The notes under the pieces are model-generated. The model ran no database searches and was not told the DNA's origin. It saw only the letters and a list, made by a program, of their open reading frames with translations. A program made the translations under genes and the position numbers. Source: Clavulina sp. PMI_390 (lineage: Eukaryota > Basidiomycota > Agaricomycetes > Cantharellales > Hydnaceae). Taken from it: 64,000 nucleotides of DNA. The stretch is from assembly GCA_015039315.1 (NCBI GenBank), contig WIDE01000027.1:42116-106115 (forward strand), given 5' to 3'. Shown here in pieces: positions 55,717-64,000 of the stretch (positions are counted from its first letter, which is position 1; each line of letters opens with the position of its first letter).

Positions 55717-56295
55717 CGACGAATCGGATCAATTGATTATTCTCGCTCCCCACGAAACACCATACCGCCTTTAATGTACGATGGGCCAATTTGCGTTCCT
55801 GGCGTGTATATTCCACCCTCTACCTCCCTCTCCCCATATCAATCAATCGGTTCCCGTCAGCTATACCTCCACTCTTCTTCACGATTCCTTCTGTCTCCAC
55901 TCGTGCTTTTTCTGCTATAGTTGCGCTTTCTTCCTGTGCGAGTTCTACCGTAATCTTGCGCTAGTCTCACACTATTTGTTCGAGTTTTCCTCTAGCCTGA
56001 TGATGTACTAGTACTGGCATATCTGGGTCTGAAACCAATATTGTAGCCCATCCCCCCTCTCAGCAGTAAATTGATCAAACGTTTTGTAGAATCGATGTAC
56101 TTGGAGAGTTTGTGTGGGGGCTAACTGACTGCTGCGTTGAGCGGCAACAATGATAATTCAGGTATTCATGCGCTAAGTGTTCCATACACATGTATGCAAA
56201 GGTGTGTCGATGTAGGTGAAGAGGAAGGAATCCGGAAGAATTTGTCCAATATTATTTTCGCTATGGAAATCGTCATCAGACAATCAGAGCAGTCG
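55717..56295. other. Convergent intergenic region
   Basis: 579 bp between the 3' ends of 6-phosphogluconolactonase and MPH1. CT-rich; nothing recognisable. Confidence 0.55.
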
Positions 56296-59200
56296 TCAAA
56301 GCTCGTCATCGTCCCTTTCCTCATCTTCCTCGAGCTCCTCATCTTCCACAACAAAGCTCCCAAACTCATACACATCGTCCGAGTCAGCGGGACCCCTCGG
56401 CGGACTGGAGCTCGCAGGCGCAAAATTGCCTCGTCCTGTCGTTCGCCCCGGGTCACCTCGCCCAAACATACCTACTCTCACAGGCGCACGCGCAAAGTTG
56501 AGGCCCAGGTGCTCAGGAACTTGTGTCATCAGGCCCTGCCTGTAGATCGCAGCCTGGTCATACGATGAGTCCATGTCCATGTCCATCGATTGGGATTGGG
56601 AATCGGCGATGAACTCGCGGTCGTATGCGTCTTCTTTCCCCTCACTGTCGTCCGACCCGATGGCGTGGTCGTCAGATCCAGAGAGCTCTGCCTCCATTGC
56701 GACAAAGGCATTGTTCCGATCAAACACCGGACGCTTGCGCTTTTTCGTCTTTTTCTCCGATTTGGACTTGGTTTCCGAGTCGCCAGGGTCCGAGCCGGAA
56801 TTCGAGCCATGGGCGCGCTCCCTTCGTATTGACGTAGCCTTGGATTTTGGGGGAGCTTCGGCTGGAGGACTTGAGCTTAGCATACTGGCTGGCGGTGGCC
56901 GGCGCCGGCGAGGAATACGAGTGACTTTATCATTGTCTTCCTCATCTTCTGGCGAGGATATACCAAGGCCTGATTCATTGGCATCTATCGCTCTTCCGCG
57001 CTTCAGCTTGGAGCCACCAGGACGGCGGATCGGAGGTGACGAGCCCGTAGACAAGCCGGACAATCGAGCATGTGGGCGTTGACCAGAGTTGAACAGTTGA
57101 TCGTCGTCTTGAAGGAGGTGTTGAGCGAACGATTCGTCCATCACGTCCTCATCCAGAGCGTCTCCATCATCGTAGCTATCCAAATTCATGATTAATGTTG
57201 CGGTATGTGTCTGCTGAGTACGGCCAACGTGGCCAAAGTGCGGTGTACTCTTATGGTTGGGGGTCGGAATCATCTCAATGGATGAGTCCGCCAAATCAAT
57301 CACAGAAATGGATTTCGCGCGCGAAGATGAGGCCACTGGCGGCGCTATGGCCTGAGTTTTGCCGTCCGCAGGTGATCCAAGCAGTTGTGCTATCGCAGCC
57401 GGCGAGAATTTTTTTGCCTTTCTTTTTTGTGATACTACGCTTGGGACGGTGGATGAAGCTGAAGCTGCATCGAAGTTCAAGGCTCGCCCATTGGCATGAT
57501 ATCCTGCTGATATTGATTTGGGCGGACCCATGATAACAGCACCCTCCCCTCCGCTTTTCGAGGTGTTCATTGTAATTGCATCAGCACCTTGAACCGCACC
57601 TTGGGATCGCTGCAGCATCGGTGAACCAGCAGTCTGGACGGCTAGCCTAAGAGAAGTCGTATCAGGAGCAAAGCTTCCCAAAGGCTCCATTGTTTTCCCA
57701 TTGACCCTAGATATTCTGCTGCGACCATTAGGCTGCGCAGGCGTAGACGGGGCTATCTTCGCCTGCATCACACTGGTCTCGTCGTCAGAGTCTGAGTTGA
57801 GAAGCCAGTTGTGTTCTGCTTTGATCGATGGCGCGAGAGTAGGCATAATGGGAGGAGATGGAGGATGTCGTACGAAATTCGTTGGCGATGGGGAAGAATC
57901 AATAGAGATGAGCGCGTGGCCTTGACTTGCAACAAGGTTGGCTCCGGAGATCCCAGGCACCAGCGCTGATGATGACAAGGGCTGGGAGAGTACCGAATCC
58001 GGAGAGTATTGGGGATCATGTGGGCTTGAGCGAGAGGGGGTACTTAAATTGATGGACGATATGGCTTTGGCACGAGAAGGTGCAGCAGGCGACTCAGCTT
58101 GAAGGGAGAATCGCATAGGCGATAAATAGAAGTTCTCTGCCAAGTCGTCACCAACTGCAGGAGACAGTTGTTTCCCTCCAGCGCCAATCGGCGATGGAAG
58201 AGGTGGGGGAGAGCAGGAGGGGCGAAGGTTGAGAGGGGCAGGTTGGCTACTATCGACGTTGATTACATCGTCATCGGAGATGTCAATCGCTGGAATGGTC
58301 GGAAGGCGTTTTGTAGCGGGAGCGAGCTGCTTGCCCCTTCCAGTCACAAATCCACTAGTTGGCTTTTGAACGAAAGAAGGAGGCGCGTCGTCATCAGAGG
58401 CAGAAGTCTGGTTCGATGAGCTTCGGGCTTTCTTCCGTTTGGGGGCAGACGATCTGGTTTCCTCGTCATCATCATCAGACGAATCTCTGGACCGTTTGCT
58501 AATCATTGATTTGCTAGATGATTTTCGTCCCGATTTCTGAGACTTTGGAGGGGTTGACGAGCTGCCTTCGCTAGCAGAAGTAGACCCTCTCTCCCGTACC
58601 TCACTTGGTGCGAGGCGGGCTCGAGAGGACTTGGCTGGCTTCGTTCTCTTGGATGGCAAGGGGACATCATTGTCGGGTGACGCGGTAACCGGGGTGGACT
58701 TCTTAGCTTTTGCCTTCTTCGCGGACGAGCCTTTGGCTTTGCTAGAGCCGAGCTTTGTCCGTTCTGAAGTCGAACCGTCGGGGTTACTGTTTGGTGCAAG
58801 GTCGAGGCCAAGGTCATCCGAGTCTGAGGAAGATGCTTGAGCGAGGGCCAAAGCGTCCCGCCTGATCTGAGAGCTAGTTTTCTTGACTTTGGCTGGCGCT
58901 GAAAGGTCCAGCTCCAGATCGTCATCGTCATTATCTGATTCAGCGTTAGCAAGGGCAACTGCTTCAGCTATATCTGTCCTCCGGGTTTTGGTGCTGAGCT
59001 TGCGCTCTTTGGGTTGTTTTGGTTGTTTTGACCCACGAGTGACAAATTTATCCATCGCCCCGGCGTTCTTAGCAGCGACGGAGCCAACAACATCCTTGAC
59101 ATACCCAATGATAGGCATAACCATCTCCTTTGCTTCGGGGCGAGCAGTTTGAGGCAAGAGTCGGGGAACATCCGTATAAAGCTCAATCAGGTCGCCACGT

Positions 59201-62200
59201 AGGATGTTCTGCTGGACGGTGTTATACGCTTCTTTGGCTTTGGCAAAGTTCGTTTCTTCCTTGCCCTCAGCGACGAGAACGGCAATGTGTCCATCCTTCT
59301 TACGTCCCGTACGGCCAATACGTTGGAGCTGATGTGTGGTGAGGTAAGAGCACGAAAACAACAGAGCAGCCAGTGTGTACATACCATCTTGATTGGAGCC
59401 TTGTGGGAATCGTAGCAGACGATGAAGTCCACCTCACCAATATCGAGACCTTCTTCACCAATTGATGTACAAACCAGTGTGTTGAAGACTCCCTGCTTGA
59501 AGTCCTCAACGACCTAGGCAGCGTTCAAACATAGATTAGAAGAACCGAAATATTGGATTCTCGTGACTCGGACCTTGAGCTGATCCTTCTGCTTTAGGCC
59601 CTTCCTTCCCTCCTTGTTAGTCGCTTGGCCGATGAAACGATGTGCTCTGATGAGCGGGGAGTCGAAATTGAGATAGTCGACGATCTGCTCCACCGCGTTG
59701 CGGAATGACGCGAACACCATGACCTTTGACTCTTTCCTCCGCGCCTCTTCTGAGCCACCTTCCCCAACATCTGCGGCTGCCTCCTGCTGGTTCAGAAAGT
59801 ATTCTAGAAGCAGTGAGCGGAGACGGTCCATCTTGGGATGAATCATACCCCCTGTTGATTCGCCCTTCCGTTTGCGGAAGAGTTCCATAATTTCCTTGAA
59901 CGCAGGTTCGGCGGCTAGTTTTTTCTGAGCATGCTTGGGCTTCCCGTTTTCTCCTGTCCCACCATTTGCTAGAGTTTCGAACGAGTCAAAGGCCATTTCC
60001 AGACTCTCAGTATTCTGAGAGGGGAAAGACAGGGCAGTCGTCAGTCCTGACGATTCAAACTTCGGGTGGAAGCTCTCACCAAGTACTCCCGTGCACGAGC
60101 CAGAGCGGACAGATTTGACAACGGGCCAAACGCCCATCTATCACCAGGACCGAGATTTTTCATCGCAGCTAATGGCCGGTATTCAGACATCGTGCGCATG
60201 TCTGCTCCTGGTACGAATTGTCCAACACCAGGAACCAGTTTCTGGTGCCGTGTTAGTACCCGGAACAAATCCGCCCAGGTAATCGTGAAATGCATACCTC
60301 CATGAGCTTGATGATTGCATTGTTGATTTCGGCTATCCGCTGAGGGAGCTCAACAGTGTATTGTTGGAGATGCTATGACGCAACATGTCAGCTGTATATA
60401 GACAAAGACGGTGGAAATTGTGTTGGACCTTACGATGAACGTATTCCCTAAGGTCAAGAGCGTTCTCGTCTCGAATCTCGATGTGACTGATGTGCATGCT
60501 GTCCACGACAGCTTGGACGGCATCACGAGTGGAACCGGGCGTTGCGGTAAGGGCAAGTATACGATGGTGGGGATTCAGGATCATCATGTCTCGCACCGCT
60601 GTGGCATAAGCGTATGCACCAGTAGCACGGTGTGCCTCATCAATTACGATAAGCACGATTTGCGATGCGAGGTCTGGGAGCCTTCGGAGGTCATTGACGA
60701 ATGTTTGTGGGGTCAGGTAAAACACTCGTTTCGTTTTCCACTGTGGGCACATTTAGCATCAATGGTATTCAACAATCAAGCAGGTCATGCTTACCAGTTC
60801 GGCCCGCTTTTCGTCCTTCACCATTCCGGTGAGCTCTGCAGCATCAGTGCCTGGGATGCCACAAGTCTGATGCGAAGCCTCGATCTGCTGAGCCACGAGA
60901 GGTTTGGTCGGCGCGAGAAACACTATTTTTCCTCGAGGAAACCATCGATAATCTACAGCCTAGGGTTAACCCTCACCAATATGGATGCCTTGCTGAACGT
61001 ACAGTTGAGCATTATCACCCCGGCCACGAAGGTTTTACCCAATCCAGTAGGTAGCGCCACAAGGGTATTATCGAACAGGGCTTTGCGCACGATATTGTAT
61101 TGATAATCGCGTTTAGAATGATTTAACGGATATATCCACTCGAGGATCGCGCCGGGATCACATTTGAGGACCATCGAGGGGGGCTATGATACGAACATTG
61201 AGATGAAGGCCAGGGACATGACAGTTTCAACTCACTGGGCTATTAAAACGGTCAAGGAGCGTACTGACGGTCAGGTGGTAAGGATAGGGATGGTAAGAAT
61301 AAATACTAACCCATCTACATGGACGTCAACTCTATGAGTCAAAACAGAAGGAAGACGACGAACCATGAATTGGAGGGGGAGGTTCATCATCTACATCAGC
61401 CTCCTCTTCCTCATCGCGGGCCTTAGCCTTGCCTTTGCCTTTCACGTTGTCGCGTCTTGCGCCTGGCTTAGTCCTGGCGGCTGCGGATTGATGATTCCAT
61501 GTCTTCACCTTGAGGACTGCTGGGCGGTTCTGGGTTCCTGCTGACGCGTTATTTGACTTCGTTCGAGTGAAGGACCGTTTTGCAGGTTGCTGGATGACCT
61601 CGCCTGTGAGTGTGGTCTGTCGCGTCAAAAGATTGGTCGGGACAATCGGCCTCCCAGCTAGTACTGCTTCCGACATCATATCGATTTGGGCGAGTTCTGC
61701 CTCGGTAGGATCAATATCCTCGAGATCAATGATAAATGAGTCGTCCGAAGGCAATGTCTCAGGGCGATGAGACATAGAAGGCCCAGCTTTTGATGATGAG
61801 GCGTAAGGTAGTGTGTTAGGGGTTCCAGTGGGGGAGTTTGGCGCGGTCGGAACGTCGTCATCACCATTAGGGCGGGAGGGAAGTGGGGCCGTTTTATGGA
61901 AAGAGCTGGTCGCGGCACGAGCGGGCTTGAACCTGCTCTGCATTGAGCTTGAGCCAGAAGGTCTCAAAGAGCTATCAGAGCTAGCCCTGATATTATTTGA
62001 TGTCTTAGGTAGCGCGAGTTCGCGTTCTATGCGTGCCAATCGATCAGACCGCGCGTTAATATTTGGCGGAACCATAACGGGTTGTGGTTGTGGTTTCTGC
62101 GGTAACAGCTGATTTGGCACCGCGTTGGCTGCAGCCTCAATTGCATCAAGCTGCTTGAGAGCATCAGAGTCGAGCTCGAATGTGTCGTCGTCCTCGCTGA

Positions 62201-62207
62201 AGTCCAT
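56296..62207 (-). CDS. MPH1: FANCM/MPH1-type DNA helicase
   Basis: The ATG at 62207 gives [20 protein letters not shown]; the next 290 residues are disordered. The helicase core is spread over several exons: [38 protein letters not shown] (motif I, near 61040), [65 protein letters not shown] (DEAH, near 60640) and [15 protein letters not shown]. After a helical insert come [69 protein letters not shown] and [19 protein letters not shown] (motif VI, near 59310). About 1000 residues of Ser/Lys/acidic-rich tail follow to 56296. The protein remodels replication forks and D-loops in interstrand-crosslink and recombination pathways in the nucleus. Confidence 0.94.
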
Positions 62208-62410
62208 GACATGGGTAACGCTTGTGGATGTTGATGTCTGTGGACGCGGCGCATACAAATAAAAACTTTACCCACCTCAGTTGATGATGTTCTAAATGCT
62301 TGCCCGAAATGGTTGGTCAGATAGGATCTATGAGAGTTCGAAGAAGAATTTCTATATCAATATATGACTCTGGCGCTCATCTCTGATTAGTACACTCAAT
62401 ATAATCTACT

Positions 62411-64000
62411 CTATAGTGTGATGACACCGCCAGCAATACCCAGCATGAGAGTATCGTAGGAAGATGCAAACCTTTCCTCAAGCCAAGAATCCATAACCGC
62501 AAATAGCTTCATAGCAGGTAGATCTCCTCCCTGAGATCTCTTCGCAGGCCACATCCCACGCTCCTGAATGCCCTGGAAGTCGACCGTAAGTAGGGGCTTC
62601 TCCCCCGGTGTGGTAGCATTGATAGCGAGATCTACACTCCAACGATCTACGCCATAGAATGATGCCTCTTTGATATGATGTCGAGCATAGTGTGTGAGAG
62701 GGTTGTTGTCTAAGGACCATGCCAGAACATGTGCGTCGAAAGCCATGACTGTCCAGATGAGACCAGGGTGATCGATAGTGATCGTAAGTGTTCGAGTGTT
62801 GTTCGAGCGATGCCAAACGTCATTCGTCGTCTGAAGCACAAATCCTGTCCATTCGGAAGTGTATGTGGGCTCGGGAGATGGGAGTTTGAGATCGTAAGGA
62901 GTGAGAAACTGTCATAAAGTATTGTCAATGTGGTACAATCAGTCACTAAACACATCGAAGGTTCAGACGAAAACTCACCTGGCTGAATGGATACAGAATA
63001 TCCCAATCGGCTGTATAAGTTTTTTTTAGCGCGTAGAGCAAGATAACAGAAATAAATGGTAGGGTGCTGTACCATTCCGATCATTCATCACAACAGAATT
63101 GAGTGGCGCACCACTCTCGCCAAAATTTGCTCTCATCTCCTCTGCGAGGGCATGGAATTCTGGCGCAGAGTCTGCCACGGCAAAATGGAGGCTTCGATCA
63201 CCGGTAAAGATCTATTGCCATAAGCGATTAGTTGTCAAGCGAGCAGTTGGGAGAAGTGAGAATCCCACGTTTTCGGAGTGCAACACGAACAAACGACGAG
63301 GGTGTAATTCATCAAAGGTAGGAATTATGCCAGATGCAAAAATTGCTGCGACTGAGATGGTCAGCAGAAAAATGGCCTGTAACACGCGACGGAGGTGTTT
63401 TTTTGAGAGCTGGTGTGCAAGGGACAAAGAACTTGGAACACTGAGGAAAACGACAATAGAAACAATGGTTGCAACGATGTGCTCAGCTGGGGCCTCCTGG
63501 TTTACTGCAGGTTGTCAGCAAGTATGTGTGACGCAAGAGTCGTCCTGTGGATTATATTACTAACCTCGCCCATGCGTCCAGTCTATTGGGGTGATGGTTA
63601 CTATATCGGATCGAATAAATGGATCTGTATAGATTACTTACTAAAGGCACGAATACATCAAGCAAGGAGAATCCAAGCTCGAAGCCGTATACGGCAGGGA
63701 CTACTTGAGCGATCCCGTAGATCCAGGCCTGCAAAGTATGCGACGTCCCAGCGCCCCGGGTCAAAAGATACTGCAAGGCGAGGGCCCCAAATGTTGACAG
63801 GCCCCACAAAAACCCTACGGCGGCGCTACCAATACCAAAAGATTGGCCAAGTGAAGCCAGTCCAAGCCAGAAGAGATGCAGCATCGAAAAGGTACTGTAT
63901 TCCACGACCGACTGACTGGGTTGTGGCACGAGGTTGCGCAGCATATATTGGACAAGAAGTAGACCTAATCTCCATTATTAGATGTGCCGAGGGCCGAAAT
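62411..64000 (-). CDS. PFF1: PFF1/ERMP1-like membrane peptidase, C-terminal part
   Basis: Multi-exon and running off the right edge, so the M28 peptidase domain would lie outside the window. What is visible is a multi-helix region (MLHLFWLGLASLGQSFGIG, VGFLWGLSTFGALALQYLL, IYGIAQVVPAVYGFELGFSLLDVF), a helix in AIFLLTISVAAIFASGIIP, then ELHPRRLFVLHSENV and DRSLHFAVADSAPEF. A lumenal-type domain follows: YDLKLPSP, NTRTLTITIDHPGLIWTVMAF, FYGVDRWSVDLAINA. The C-terminal end is YDTLMLGIAGGVITL at 62411. The RRLFVLH and lumenal domain order resembles the vacuolar membrane protease family (PFF1 in yeast, ERMP1 in animals). Without the catalytic part the assignment is tentative. Confidence 0.6.

Noticed and set aside
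56573..57082. Plus-strand frame of 169 codons over the MPH1 tail
   Set aside because: Antisense reading of a Ser/acidic low-complexity coding region.
1..64000. tRNA, rRNA, CRISPR array, prokaryotic operon or phage
   Set aside because: No T-loop consensus with a foldable clover leaf, no direct-repeat array, and gene structure is clearly eukaryotic with spliceosomal introns.

Overview
The window is from a filamentous basidiomycete. Most genes are broken by many short GT-AG introns (about 50-70 nt), tandem F-box/LRR genes of agaricomycete type are present, and the 3' end of a Tad/R1-like LINE interrupts one gene. Codon and gene style suggest an agaricomycete, possibly of the Rhizoctonia/Ceratobasidium group. 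That placement is inference; no rRNA or mitochondrial marker is present.

Layout. 1-8.3 kb: an F-box gene cut by the left edge, a thaumatin-like protein gene, a decayed F-box copy and a gene for a Myb/SANT-like acidic protein, all on the minus strand. 8.3-14 kb: a relic of duplicated F-box 5' flank, a 14-span DHA2-type MFS transporter and a small Cys-cluster protein. 14-18 kb: an F-box/LRR gene and TAF6, divergent with only 78 bp between the start codons. 18.3-25.4 kb: the meiotic helicase HFM1/MER3, with a 123-N assembly gap inside one intron.

25.5-48.3 kb is the most unusual part. Four amino-acid permease genes on the plus strand alternate with three minus-strand copies of an unrecognised seven-span, Cys-rich membrane protein. 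Three permeases are head-to-head with a membrane-protein gene, so a two-gene divergent module has been amplified in tandem. All complete permeases carry a hydrophilic insert of roughly 130-160 residues in a normally short cytoplasmic loop. The rightmost module is decaying: its membrane-protein gene has an in-frame stop, and its permease has a 1-nt deletion and is cut by the LINE fragment.

48.7-64 kb: F-box-like debris, a BTB-like protein gene with a 17-nt micro-exon, 6-phosphogluconolactonase, the FANCM/MPH1 DNA helicase with a very long disordered tail, and the C-terminal part of a PFF1/ERMP1-like vacuolar/ER membrane peptidase running off the right edge.

Exon limits were read by eye from splice consensus, reading phase and paralogue comparison. 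They are exact where nucleotide positions are given and approximate elsewhere. No tRNA, rRNA or CRISPR was seen.
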